Shown here piece after piece: positions 35,571 to 47,877 of a DNA stretch of 64,000 nt. This DNA comes from Selaginella moellendorffii (taxonomy: Eukaryota > Streptophyta > Lycopodiopsida > Selaginellales > Selaginellaceae): contig NW_003314267.1 in NCBI RefSeq assembly GCF_000143415.4, forward strand, positions 3,386,735-3,450,734, written 5' to 3'. Below the pieces are notes generated by a model. The model was not told the DNA's origin, did no database searches, and was given only the letters and a program-made list of their open reading frames with translations. The position numbers and the translations under genes are program-made. Within the stretch, counting starts at the first letter, position 1. Each line of letters starts with the position of its first letter.

Positions 35571-38500
35571 TTACTTGAAGATCGCAGTCCTGTTACCAGA
35601 CTTTGGAAACACGGTCCTCCTCTTCCCGCCTTGCAGGACACCGTTTAGCTTTGGTTCGGCACTCACGGCCGGATCGAAGTGAGGCTCTCTCTTGTCCCGC
35701 TTCACGCTGAACGGCGTCACCTCGGCCTCGTCTTTGGCACCAGCGTCACCGGTCGCGGAGTCGCTTGCTCGCTTCCGGCCCTTTCTCATCCGTTCTCTCT
35801 TCCTGTTCTGCTGCTGCTTGCCGCTACCACCGTAACGTTCGTTGAGCGAGAGAGGTAGCTCGCTTGCTCCGGGATCTCTCGTAGCAGGCGTACCATCTTC
35901 GTCGCCTTGATCAGCCCCGGCTTGATCCACCCCCGTGGTGTCCTTGGTTTCGTTATCGCCATCTTCAAGCAATATTACTTCTTCCAGATTGGAGACCGGG
36001 CCAGTAACTTCCACCACCGGAGAACAGATCTCCAATGCCGCCACTGAGCTAGTCTTCCCGTCGGGAACAATCTGCTGTTCCTCCATAGGGACTGCCTTGA
36101 CGCTCGGGAACGAGAGTGAAGCCCGTATGGCCAGAGCTTTTGCCATCGCCTCTTCATCGTCGTCTTCGTCGCTATCGAGATGTGCGGAGGAAGCCCGGAA
36201 GAGTGCGTCTGCGACTGATGACCTCTTGACTTGCATCGTAGGCACAGTCTCTTGTTGTAGCTTCGCAGCGGACGTTTCCAAGGCTTCTTCAACGGTTTCG
36301 AAACCTGGTTCATCGAACACGGCAAGCGAAGTGCCTTCCGGGACCGATGGAACCGTCTTCACAGTGGTCACCACGTCAAGCTGTTGGACAAAATGTTCGG
36401 TGGCTGCCGGACTGGTTGGCACCATTGTATCGTTGATTTCGCCTTCTTCAACTTCTTCTGGTTTGGATGGCTCTGGAACTGGTACTGGTTGCTGCGTGAC
36501 AACGGTCTTTGCCGCGTCTCGAATCACTTTCAGAAGAGCAGCTGAGTGAAAGGCCGCAACAGGGTGCCCACGCCTTAAAATTCCTTGTAGCCTTTTCACA
36601 TCTTGAGGAGCATCCTCAGCTGTATTCATCACTATGTCAAGTACCTGAACTGTAATAATAAGAAGCACATACCAAGACGGAACAGTAGACTATTAGGTAG
36701 AATGTATCCAGTGCTTTCGTCTTCGCTTCGACAAAGTTTGTCCCTCCAAGCGTACAATCCCTGAAAATTCAAAGACGTTAGGCTGCAACTAATTTAATAA
36801 CCCAAATGACTTACAGCAACTATCGCAAGTTTCTCAGGGGTCAAGTTCTTTTCGGCTAGCCTGTACAGTGAAATCCAATATTTCAAATGAACAATTGCTG
36901 TCAAATACGTACCCATAAATATGCAAAAACGAGCTTTCAGTGAAGAGTTCCTTCTCATACAATTGTAAGCAAAGGTCGCGGCTCCGTTGACAGACCTGAA
37001 ATAATATCCATAATGATACCAAAATAGTAACAAAAACAACGCCCCTACCTCCAGATAAAGGTCCTCAGTAGTTTCTGCGTCTCGAAGCAGCCCCTTCATC
37101 TTGTCATAAACGTACAGCAAGTAATGTGTGTCCTCTCTCGCATACCTGAGAAAGAAAGGCGAACAATTACTTGGAAATGAAAAAGGAAACGGCTTACTTT
37201 AACATTTCAGCACTGAGTGGACGAAGTCTCCAATCGGCAAGCTGATACCTGACACCATGTTATAATAAACCCCAAATCCTTTAGAGAAACTAATTTAAAA
37301 ACCGCTTATCAGGAGTAACTTCACAAAATGTCTGCAGTAAAAAAGCCAATCCAAATCTCTCCATCCGCAACACTCTCGCGGCCTACATCAGTCGATAAGA
37401 AGGAAGCCAAAGCACATTAGATACTAACAGACCTGACCAGTGTCGAACAAGTTACACACGTAAATGCCAAAATCCCGTTGAAGCCACAGAATATCACGGT
37501 CTGATCCATGTATGACCTGCACTGAAGTGCTCAAATCTCTGTACAGCAGATGAAACAGAAATACCTTTCGGATAGAAGGATTTGCGAAGACACTTCTCAA
37601 GACTGGGCCAATATGGCTTCTGAGAACCAAGGTATCCACAATAAAGTCTTGGGAACGCGTAGAGACTTGCATTAAGCATACAAAGCCTTGAAAAGACCGA
37701 TAGTGATGATTTTCCAGGTCCACCTACATGAACAAGAGTATCCAGTTAACAAGAATGAGCAAAAGAAACAAGTACGGTACCGCGATTTCGGAACTCGCAC
37801 GCAGCTTCGCAGCCATCGTCTCTAAAGCCGGAAGGCTTTCCACGATAAACAATGGCGTCTCACTCAAAGACTTTGGTTTCACAGGCTCATCAGGTCCATC
37901 AGCAGGAAACTCCTTCATATACTCCATACTTGTCAGCTCCTCCTGCAACAAAATCCTGTCAATCATGTTGTAAGTCAAAACCACGCAAATGGCTTTAAAC
38001 AATGGAATTAGAGACATGTATCTCACCTTGAGAGGATGCACAGCCGGTGTCTCCATCAAACCCAAGCTCTTAGCATGAAGCTCGAGTGCTGACTGAGGCT
38101 TGGCACTTCCAGTCTCCTCCATAGCCATAGCCTGTGACCGACCCAGCAGCACCTCTCTAGACAGATGCTTGAAAGGCGAGTTGGAGTTATCAGCCGGGTA
38201 GTCGAACTTGTCCTGTGGGCGAGGAAGAGACCTGACATGAAAAGGAACTGGAAGCCGCTCCTTCTTCTGAGAAGCCACTTTCACAGCTCTCTGCGACGTG
38301 GTGGAGGATTTACTCTCGCTCGCATTGCCGCTCGCAAAAGGAGCGTTCTTTTTCTTGCCCTTGCGGAGAAGAAAATCCGGCGGTCTCTTCCCAGCTCCCA
38401 GGCCCAATTCATCCAGAGCCGATCCAACGCCTTCCAGAACATCGTCTTGGACACCAACAAGCCAGTCGTATGATTCCTCCACATCCGCCGGCCACGCCGA

Positions 38501-38731
38501 TGCCTCGGATCTAAGCTTCTTGCACGTACCGATCTCGGAGAGCAGCGCCTGGGCGCGCGCATTCATGCTCGCCACGGGCCCCCGGAAATTCGAGAAATTG
38601 GAGTAGTAGTGGAAATCCTCGGCCGCGGGAATCCTCCGCGACAGGAGCTCCACATCCTTGATCGCGACCTGGAGCGGCGCAATGCAGGCCTCGATCGCCT
38701 GGGCTTGGCGCCGCAGCTCGTCCTCCTCCAT
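35571..38731 (-). CDS. RRP6L: RRP6-like exosome 3'-5' exonuclease
   Basis: A multi-exon homologue of the nuclear-exosome subunit Rrp6/EXOSC10. The N-terminal PMC2NT-like helical region ('[14 protein letters not shown]') is followed by the DEDDy nuclease: Exo I '[15 protein letters not shown]', Exo II '[20 protein letters not shown]' and Exo III '[14 protein letters not shown]'. An HRDC domain follows ('[14 protein letters not shown]', '[15 protein letters not shown]', '[13 protein letters not shown]'). The last exon (from about 36650) is a ~350-residue low-complexity tail, acidic then basic, ending '[12 protein letters not shown]'. It trims and degrades nuclear RNA and, for plant RRP6L1, affects silencing. 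The start codon lies 130 bp from the divergent CRIPT gene. Confidence 0.92.
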
Positions 38732-38860
38732 CGCTAAAGCCCTAGAAAAGTAGAAACCCTAAAATATATTTTCCATTTGATACTTTTAGGGCTTTCGTAT
38801 AGCCCTAATTTTGTTCTTCCATCGCGCGAGGCGAAATCGAGAGCGCTTGATCGAGCGAGG

Positions 38861-39379
38861 ATGGTGTGCGACAAGTGTAAGTAAGCCCTCTCTCTCGATT
38901 CTTTCCAATGCTGAGATGGAGCTCTCGGATCTTGATGGATAGGCGTCAAGAAATTGGGCAAGGTCGTGGTTCCAGACAAATGGAAGGACGGCGCGAGCAA
39001 CACAATCCAAAGCGGCGGCCAGAAGATCAATGAGAACAAGCTGCTATCCAAGAAGCACAGGTTTCTTGCAAAATTTCTCCTCTTTTCATTCAAGCTCTTA
39101 CGTTTTCTTCTTTGGTTCTCTAAAACTTTGTCTAGATGGACGCCCTATGGAACAACAAAATGTGTCATTTGCAAGCAGCAGCTCCACCAGGACGCAAAGT
39201 ACTGCCAGTCGTGTTCCTACAAGAAAGGTATCCTTCTCTTTCTTTTTCACTTTGTGTGTGCTTTCGTTCCCTCTTGTGATTCCTCTAAGAACTTTGTATC
39301 GTTGGGATTGACAGGAGTGTGTGCTATGTGCGGGAAGCAAATTCTCGACACATCCATCTACAAGCAGAGCAATGTTTGA
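38861..39379 (+). CDS. CRIPT: CRIPT homologue (cysteine-rich PDZ-binding protein)
   Basis: Four exons (38861-38876, 38943-39060, 39136-39227, 39315-39379) make a protein of about 96 residues starting 'MVCDKCVKKLGKVVVPDKWK'. It has the CRIPT Cys pairs 'CDKC', 'CVICK', 'CQSCSYKKGVCAMCGK' and ends 'DTSIYKQSNV'. CRIPT is a zinc-binding protein, conserved in animals and plants, first known as a PSD-95 PDZ ligand. In eukaryotes generally it appears linked to spliceosome biology. The first exon is only 16 nt, ending in the middle of a Cys codon. It shares a 130-bp divergent promoter with RRP6L. Confidence 0.94.
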
Positions 39380-39733
39380 GTAACTCCACTGTACAGTAAG
39401 TCCTGTTCTTCGATTTTATCCACCAGTGTTAATAGTAGCTACCTTGAAAGTTCTTTTTTGTGGTTTAACCTTGCTCTCTGGGAATCGTCGCTTCGCGAAA
39501 AGCTGTCACTGATGGAGTCCCAGCAGAGCGTGTTGCCAGATCCATCGCTCAGGATGCTCGCAAGAGAAGCTTGCTCGAGACTTAAGCCTTCCCCCGAGCC
39601 AGAAACATGGGCGATTCCTTGGCCTGAGCTGTGAGATCGTCCAGAAACTTTTCCATAGCTTCAAACTTTAGGATTCTTCCATCTATATACAACTATCGAT
39701 CGTTTGTACAAGCTTGAGAATTCGATCACGCCT
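39380..39733. other. Intergenic between CRIPT and glycosyltransferase A, with one 40-codon ORF
   Basis: A plus-strand frame at 39512-39634 starts at an ATG and encodes 40 residues ('MESQQSVLPDPSL...WPEL'), with no stop for ten codons upstream. It looks more protein-like than chance and could be an alternative last exon of CRIPT or a micro-ORF in its 3' UTR. The rest shows nothing. Confidence 0.3.
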
Positions 39734-41706
39734 TTACCAGTATCTATCTTTGTTGACGCTGAAGAAGCCAACCTTGAGCTTCCCACCCGTGAGCCTCAAT
39801 CCATCGATCAAGAAGCTCCAAGTCGAGCCCAGCCCTCCAACAAAGTGATCACAGTCCACGGCCATCAAGAGATTGACAAACGCGTTGTTACTGCTCAGTC
39901 TCGTCCCCAAGCTCCTCTCGTAGTCACCCATGCGTGTTGTTCCATTTTGCCTCGCCACCTTTGTGAAATAGAAGCTCCAGTACGTAAAGTTTGACACTGC
40001 CTCATCCACAACACTCTAGAACGAGAAAACCAAGTTAAATCGATGACGGATTTCGAGGGACTCCTTACTTGCATTTCTGTGGAGAGCCAGATGCCTTTGA
40101 TATCGGGGAATCTTGCTCGGATCATCTCGGCCAGAGCCATATGCGACTTTAGATCGAAGATTTTCATCTCCGCAGCTTTGTCACCTTGTCTTACGTGAAG
40201 GCTTATGAGAGGTCTTGGTATCCATGGCCTGTGCTTTGCCCACAACAATTTCATAACATCACGCTGATTAATCACCTGATAGAAATCTTAGAGATCGATG
40301 GAACATTGCAAAAATGATTGAAGATTCTACCTTTCGCCAGTTCTTTTGTGAGCTTTGAATGACAGCTTGAGCAGCCTCTTTCCCAAATGCTTTATGCCTG
40401 GCCCCATTGAGGAGGATACAAGTGTACTCACTGGAAAATCTCATGTAATATCTCACTGCCTACAAAATAAAAACAATAATATCTATAGAAAATAATAATT
40501 TGGAGAAAAAACTATATAAAATAACCTGAGCTCTCCACCACTGTCGGTCCATGCCTTTGTGTGTAGTAAGAAGCTCCCCATCCACCACGTCAAATGTTTG
40601 CATGGTTTCCCATGGTCTTCCCCAATACCTGGAATGCATTGTAGTGAAAATATTAGAGTCAATATCTTTGATCAATTGATAGCTATGATCCTTACTCTGG
40701 AACAGGTCCCGTCCACACCGAAGTTCGAGAAAAATTGTCAAGACCAACGATTGTCCCTTGGTTCCATGCCTTGACATCGCCCTCGAGCTCCATCGCCCGA
40801 GCTCGGCATTCCTCCGAAGTCTCGGGAACAAAGTAACACGACCATCGTCCATGCGCAGCTCCTATACGATTGAAATAAACAAGAGAAGATCTTCGAGAAG
40901 ATCATCTCATACCTTTGCAATCTTCGTGCTTGGCTCGATCAAAGTCTGTTAGAACGAGAACCCTCTTTTCTCGCAAAGCAATGGCCAGGATCCCGGCCAT
41001 TGCCACAAGCTCGGCTCCGAGGCCCAGTCCCCGGCTGTTTAGCCAGTTTGTCACCAGAAACTTCACGCTGGGATCAGTACAATTTTTTGGATGCTGGTGG
41101 CGCCACAAATCTCGTTGGACTGCTCGGGTCAGTGGCAGATTGTCCTCGTCGCCACCTTTGATCTGTTCGAACAGTAGAAAAAACAGAATAAAAAAAAGAT
41201 TCAAGCCAAAGTTAGATCGTACCCAAGGTGGATAGAGATTTTTTATGGAACGCTTTGTGGAGTTCTTGATCATGAGCTCCAATTCCAATTCCTCATCCTC
41301 CCTGCTCCACAGTGGTGGTCTTCCATTTGCATCGCGATTGTCAAATTCCATCCACTCCAGTGCCTGCTGTTGACAATTTTCCAAGTGTGGAGCAACTGGA
41401 AAACTCTTGCTGGTGCTTAGAGAAGTTCCATTTAAGCTACATGATTCTTTCCATAGCTTCATCAAATCATCCACATGAGATTCTCTACAATCAACATCGT
41501 TGCTCTGAAATGGTAGCCGGAAAAATTTCGTTGGAGCTATGGAACCACAATTCACAATTCACATCATGACATTGAATCAATTTATACTTACGAGTCGCCC
41601 AAAGGAGGAATAGAACAACAATCGGGAAAAGAACCATGGATTTCCGAAAGAACCCCTCCAACAAATCGATCTCTTGCTTGACTCCAGGTCCAGATTTCAT
41701 GCTCAT
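39734..41706 (-). CDS. Type II membrane glycosyltransferase, HxRxGDK family, copy A
   Basis: Several exons encode a protein of about 490 residues. It has a short cytosolic tail and one anchor ('SMVLFPIVVLFLLWAT'), then a variable stem with N-glycosylation sites and 'APHLENCQQQALEW'. The catalytic part starts 'GGDEDNLPLTRAVQRDLW', with 'HQHPKNC', 'YWGRPWETMQ', 'DRQWWRAQAVRY' and 'PRPLISLHVRQGDK'. The last motif fits the HxRxxDK nucleotide-sugar site of NodZ/FUT8-type alpha-fucosyltransferases. The C-terminus has 'IWLSTEMQ', 'NNAFVNLLMAVDCDHFVGGL' and 'SVNKDRYW'. It is probably a Golgi enzyme; the donor sugar and acceptor are unknown. Two paralogues lie nearby with conserved exon borders. Confidence 0.75.
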
Positions 41707-42242
41707 TGTCGCTCGAGCCCTCCACACTCCAAAACGGATTATATCCGATGGTCATGACTCAAACATATACATGAGATCCGACGGCTATAATTCAAACAGG
41801 ACTTGTACGCGAGAGGTTCCTTCGTTTTAGTGCGCGAGGGGCCCTCTTTCCTACACTCACCTGAAAGGAAAACTTTTCAGTGTCTCAGGAGGTGTCATTG
41901 TTATATGGATTGAAACTTCAGACGTCTATGTTTCACCTAATGGTTGGAAAATCGTTGATCTACCTTGTAAAATTGATTGAATTCTAGTCTTTGTTTGGAA
42001 AATGGGGTCTGGTATCTGGAATTTTTGTGGGTAATTCTGTCAAGCTTTTGTCTCACGGGTCAAGGAAGTCCAGCTATCTACTGGCACAAAGTTGATGGAC
42101 TATAGATATCCTATCAAAGAACCAACCCAAAGAGGGTCCCTCGAACTTAAATATCTTTTTTCTCAGGAAATCTCCGTGAAACATTAATTTAGCAAAAAAT
42201 TAATTGAAAAAACAATGAGAAACTTATCAAGTTGTTATATGG
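41707..42242. other. Intergenic between glycosyltransferases A and B
   Basis: 536 bp without a recognisable gene. It includes the promoter of copy A and the 3' region of copy B. Nothing unusual is seen. Confidence 0.5.
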
Positions 42243-44346
42243 TTACCAGTATCTATCCTTGTTGACGCTGAGGAATCCAGCTCGCAGTTTGCCACCAGTA
42301 GCTCTCATTGCATCAATGAGGAAGCTCCACGTCGAGCCCAGAGCGCCCACAAAAAAATCACACTCACTAGCCATGACAAAGTTGACAAAGGCATTGTTGC
42401 TGCTCGCTTTCACTCCCAAGCTTCTCTCATATGCCCCCATACTTGTAGTTCCATTTTGTCTTGGGATGTCTGTGTAGTGAAACCTCCAGTTCGTGTAGTT
42501 TTTTGACTCGTCAATAACATTCTTATATAGATCAAACAAAAATTCTCTTAGATGAAAATTGGAGATGTCAAGCATGTAATATAATTTTGTTACCTGCATT
42601 TCTGTTGAAAGCCATATTTCTTGAAGTTGAGGAAATTGAGTTTGGATTTTTTGAGCCAGCTCCATGTATGATTTAAAGCTAAAGATTTTCATCTCTGAAG
42701 CCTTATCCCCTTGTCTAACGTGAACACTCAACATTGGCCTTGGTAGCCATGGCTTCGGAGTTGTCCAAATTTTCTCTCGAAGGCTTGCCTGCTGATCCTG
42801 CTGCTAAATTTCAAATAAATGACATTTGTTGCAAAAGAAGTTGGAAATATTATTCTTCACCTCTGAGCCAGGCCAGTTTGTAGGGAGAGTTTTAATAGTT
42901 AATTCTGCTGCTTGCCTGCCAAATCTGTGATGTCTAGCAAGATTAAGCTGCTTGCAAAGGTACTCACTTGGAGCTCTCATAAGATACCTCAATGCCTGTT
43001 TCAGAAAAGAGATAAGAAATGGCAAATTAGCAAAGCTTCCTTACTTGTGCCCTCCACCATTGCCGGTCAGTAGCCTTGTGCCTCCCAAGAATCTCACCGT
43101 CAACCACATCCAAAGGTTGCATTGTCTCCCACGGTCTTCCCCACTTCCTGCATTGACCAACACGTTGACTATCTCCTTCTCAAAGGTCAAAGCCTTCTTA
43201 CTCTGGAACCTTTCCAAACCACATGTAGGCTTTGGGATACGAGTTGGCATTGGTCACCACCTTTTGCTTCCATGCCTTTTTCTGAGACAAAAGCCTCTTG
43301 GCCTGTGCCCTACACTCCTCGGAGGTTTCCAAAACAAAATAGCACGACCAGTGAGCCCTCGCTGACCCTACAAAGAGATGGTCAACGCCGTGGTTGAATA
43401 GTTAGTCAACCTATTGTGTTTTACCTTTGCATTCATCATGGTCTGCTCGGTTGAGGGTGTCAGTGACGAGTACCCGCTTCTCGTTGACGGCAATGGCAAA
43501 GATACCCGCCATCGCCACCATTTGACCTCCAAGCCCCAGCTTGGGCGAGTTGACCCAGTCGTTGACCAAGAACTTGGTTGACTTATCAGTGCAGTCCTTG
43601 GGGTGCTGATGCAGCCATAGATCCGTTTGGGCTTGCCTTGTCATGGGCAAATTATCATCATCGCCACCTTCAATCTATACTATGATCATGGGAAACCTGT
43701 GATTACGTTGGAAAGTGCTATACACGTACCCACGGAGGCTGTGGACCACCTCGGAAGAACACGTCTTCATTTGGAGCTCTTGGATTGTGACTTTCACGCG
43801 CGGTGGGAAAGATCCAATTGGGTCGATTTCCACTGGCATCGACTGTGTCCCAAGCGCTAGTTTGCTGCGAGCAGTTCTGGAGGTGTGGAGCTCGGGGGGC
43901 GCTTTTGATCGAAGAAGAAGAAGAAGAAGTTCCATTTCCAAGATAGAGCTCCTGCCAGTACTTCAGTAGGAGCTCCACTCTGGGATCAAAATCTCTGGAG
44001 GGTGTTTCCTTGGAGCAATTCGCCGCGACGATCGGGTCAGTGGTCGAAGAGACTGAAAAAATTGGAAGAACAGAGAAGGAATTCTAATCGATTTCTTCCT
44101 TGCACACAACTTACGGGACTTTAAATCCGTTGTAAGCATCGCGCGAGGAAACGTGAAGAAGAGGACGAGCGAGATCGCTGTGATCGACGCAAACGTGTTG
44201 AGAATTCCCTTCCTCGTCCACAAATCCATGGCCATTACATTAGAGAGGCGCATTCGCATCGTCGTGAAGTCGTGCCTTGGAAGAACAGCGTTATTATTTT
44301 CTTTCGGCACTTCAATGCCGGCATCCAACGGCTGTGAATGGCCCAT
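42243..44346 (-). CDS. Type II membrane glycosyltransferase, HxRxGDK family, copy B
   Basis: A tandem paralogue of copy A on the same strand. I chose the start at 44346 ('MGHSQPLD...'), but a later ATG giving 'MAMDLWTRKG' is also possible. The anchor is 'FASITAISLVLFFTF', followed by a Ser-rich stem with 'APHLQNCSQQTSAW'. The catalytic domain reads 'GGDDDNLPMTRQAQTDLWLH', 'HPKDC', 'KWGRPWETMQPLDVVDGE', 'DRQWWRAQALRYLM', 'PRPMLSVHVRQGDK' and 'IWLSTEMQ', and ends 'SSNNAFVNFVMASECDFF' and 'SVNKDRYW'. No frame break is visible. As with copy A, the HxRxGDK motif suggests a GT23-like fucosyltransferase fold in the Golgi; substrate unknown. Confidence 0.73.
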
Positions 44347-44531
44347 TTGGTCGCTTAATCCAAGCTCCACCCGCGTGGAAAAAAGGAATTGCGTAGTCGT
44401 GACTCGCTCGACTACGATGAATTTCAAACAAAGATTACAACGATTCCGGAGAAAAATACTCGTGAAATTTGACTTTAAACTTCTCGATCACACTGTTTCG
44501 AGCTTTTGAACTTACGCTCCAAATTCGATTT

Positions 44532-47524
44532 TTACGAATTTTTGCCGCAAGTCCAGTCGTGCTGCCCGAGAAACTGGAGCGTTTTGTTGTGGAGCAGAGT
44601 GTTCTCGAGCTCTAGAATCAACTTTACGAGAGAGAAAAGAGAAGAAGAGTCAAGAGAAATTGGAAAGTTTTAACGGGGAGACTTACAAGCTGGTTTTCTC
44701 CTTGTCTTAGCAGTGGTCCAGGAACATACAGGGAGCATTGCGGGCCAGCATCCTTAAAGATAAAGTTGTGTGTGATGGACGAGAAAAAGGCATAAAATCG
44801 AGAAGGGAATTAGAAGCTTTGTTCCTTACCGGCCAAAATCGACCAAGGTTGAAACCATTCACGAACGCCACCCCTTTGCTCCAGCCTTTGAAAGAGATGA
44901 AAGTGTCCATTTGAGCTTCACTCTCAAACGTGGCAGCATAGAAAGCAGGGCCATCACAATGTGGAGCTGCCAAAGAAAGAAAGAAAAACTTTGAGTGTAT
45001 GGCAAAGTTGATTAAAACCTCTTGACTCAATGCGAATGCTTCCATGTCGTTGGAATCCAGCAAGGTCATTTGGCATCGCTTGAAACTTTTCAGCGACATC
45101 TGCGAGGCTTAAAGTGTAAGCTCTCCAGCCAAGCATTGGAACATTGTCAAGGATAACGGAAGAAAGAATCCCCTAAACACTCAAGGAAAAAAAGAGTGAA
45201 CTTTACTTCTCGAAGAAAAAGAAAAAACCAGACCTTTTGGTCGAATATGAAGGGTCCATAGTTGATACGTCCCATGTTTTCCACCTACACAGACATGGAA
45301 GTTTTAAAAGTAACTCCACCGGAGACAAATTTCTAACCAAAATGTAGATTTCCAATCCTGCCGATGATCCATCAGGAAGTTGTAGCGAGGAATTGGACCA
45401 TCTTTGCAGTGTTCCTACGAGTCTCAGGCTTTGAGAGCTCTTTCCAACGTAAACTTGAGCTCGATCATGAATCTGTTCATGGTACCGATGAACCCATACT
45501 TCTAAATCTCGAATCAGGAGCTTACCTTCTTTATTTCAAGGATGGATCCTGGTTTTGCATGAGACGGGAGTCTGGATCTATAAACGATGAATCCAAAACT
45601 CTAGAAACAACATAAAACTTAAGACATTGGTCCAGCACGAAACAAGCCCGAGTTACCTGGTTGAGAAGCTCCATGGCCACTGGAGCTTGTTGAAGATAGA
45701 ATTCATGACTGAGAGACTGGAGGACTTGGAAAAGATTTGCGAGCTTTTGCAGCACCACAGTCCCAGTGTTTCGTCTCGATGGAAGTTGCGGGGGATCTGG
45801 AAGTGGAAAGTTGACATAGCTCGAGAGCACTTCACGAAATCCTGCAAAGAATATAAGAAATAGCACAAACACAATAAGAGCTCAAACTCACTCCAAAACT
45901 TTTCTCCAAGATCTCCACCTTCCCCAATGGGGGCGTCCTAGAGTTTCCTGGAAACAATTCTCAAACCATGGTTTAGAAAGAGCGGGCAGCTCACATAATC
46001 ATAAGACGTGATATCCGGCTGATAGATGGTTTCTTTCCCCCCAGTATTTGCACCACTGAAAAATCCAAAGTTGGAGCCTCCGTGAGCCATCTAAACAAAG
46101 AGTTTCAATGCCAAGAACGTAAGCTAGAATGAAAAAAACTCACATAAAGCACGACAGAACCATTAGCACTCAAAAGCTTGTCCAGTTCTGCCGCTGCAAC
46201 ATACGGGCTTGTTGTTGCGAGATTTTCTCCCCAGTGAGTAAGCCAGCCCGTGTAAAACTCACTGCAAAGAAATTTCTCAGTGAAGAGTCCAAAAACAAAT
46301 TGGAACTTACGTTGACAATGCAGGAGACTTTCCAGGGGAGTTGTAGTTCTTTTGTAGTGCAAATGCTGCGACAGGATCCCAGCCGGTGGGAAAATCCACA
46401 GCTGAAGAAAATTCGAAGGAACAGTAATCCAAAACCACGAGATTTTGATAGAGATACACACCAGCATAAACATCGTCTCTAGATATTGTACCCCGTTGCA
46501 GAGCGTCATCTGTAGCTCCATCAGTCGTGTATCTGAAAGTAGTAAAAGCTGCTTAGTTGAAGAGCTTCGAATCAAAAGAACCCACAGGATTATTTCGTTT
46601 CCCAAGTATTCGCGAGCATCGCTGACAAGGTGGTGGAGATACTGCTTGTCAGATCCGAAAGATCCATACTCGTTTTCAACCTGCGAGAAGAACAGCAAGG
46701 AAGTTTAGAAAATCAAAAGTGAGCAAACCTGTAGCATGATCAGTGGACCACCACGAGAGTAGAGAAATGGAACGAGTTTAGGAAGAAGAACATTCCACCA
46801 TTGGTCAACCTGTAACTCCAGGATCTAGGATAGAAGAATCGAAAAAAACAGTAGAGGGAAGAACTTACGAGCTTAAGGTACGAAGAATCGGAAGTCCTGA
46901 GCTTTAACTGTGGTTTTTTGGACAGTAGCCACGAAGGAAATCCTCCAAGGTCCCATTCTGGAAGGAAAATCTTCGAAAACCTCCAAGAGGAAAAAAGCCA
47001 AACCTCCACAAACATATGGTCCCATGCGAAGCATGACCAAAACTTCGAGCTCTTGTGCGAGCTTTAGAAAGGCCTCGAGGTTCACCGGATCGCCAAAGAA
47101 GAACTCGCCTTCCGATGGCTCGTGAACATTCCAAGGAACGTAAGTCTGGATGGTGTTAAGACCCATTGCTTTTGCTCGCTGGATCCGGTCTTTCCAGTAC
47201 TGCGAGAGCATTTTTCTTCGATGAAAAACACAAGAATTCGAAGAGATCGAGAAGAACTTTACCTCTGGAACGATCCGGAAGTAGTGGATTTCACCACCCA
47301 GAATGCGGAAGGGCTCTCCATCCTTGTAAAACGCGTCGTTTTCTATAGAAAAACTTCTGGATTGCTGCGGTGGGGAAAAGAGAGACTCCATAGCTAAACC
47401 ATCAAAGCGAAGAATCGAAGCTTACCACTCCCTGGGAGGCGCCCAGTGTTTGCAGCGCAGCCAACGCCATAGACACAAGCAACATTCGCGTGAGCGCCAT
47501 TTTCCCAGCGCTGGAGAAGCGCAT
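44532..47524 (-). CDS. Beta-galactosidase, GH35 (BGAL17-like)
   Basis: A multi-exon GH35 enzyme with a signal peptide ('MALTRMLLVSMALAALQTLG'; an ATG eight codons earlier is equally possible). Landmarks are 'FRILGGEIHYFRIVPEYW', 'NTIQTYVPWNVHEPSEG', '[20 protein letters not shown]', the acid/base Glu in 'QVENEYGSFG' and the nucleophile Glu in 'STEFYTGWLTHWG'. The C-terminal jelly-roll ends 'GFNLGRFWP' and 'TLQFLGQHDWTCGKNS'. It removes terminal beta-galactose from wall polysaccharides such as xyloglucan or galactan, in the apoplast or vacuole. One intron inside the active-site barrel is only 46 nt, a useful measure of the shortest introns here. It sits between glycosyltransferase copies B and C. 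Confidence 0.92.
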
Positions 47525-47613
47525 GACAAAAAATAGAGGAAGAATCAGCCACACCACTTTTGTGTCATTATTTTTAATTGGTAAAATAAAAGTTAATGAT
47601 TAATATAACATGA

Positions 47614-47687
47614 GCTGGAATAGCTCAGTTGGTCAGAGCGTGTGGCTGTTAACCACAAGGTCGGAGGTTCGAGCCCTCCTTCTAGCG
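47614..47687 (+). tRNA. tRNA-Asn (GUU)
   Basis: A 74-nt tRNA with acceptor GCTGGAA pairing TTCTAGC. The D arm is 'GCTCAGTTGGTCAGAGC', the anticodon loop CTGTTAA gives GTT, and the T arm is 'GGAGGTTCGAGCCCTCC'. It closely matches the standard plant tRNA-Asn. No intron. It lies between the beta-galactosidase and glycosyltransferase C. Confidence 0.95.
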
Positions 47688-47877
47688 CATTGAAGTTAAA
47701 CATTTTTTATTCTGGTTATGTTTAACAACAAATAATTTAGTGAATTGAGATTAACAACTTTTCTTTTAGTCTTGCAGTTACACAAAAATTTCAGCAGTAT
47801 CGCGTATAAGCCAAGTAACACTTGTAACAGACTAAGAAATTTTCCACCAAAGGCTGGAAGTTTGGAAGCACAAAACC

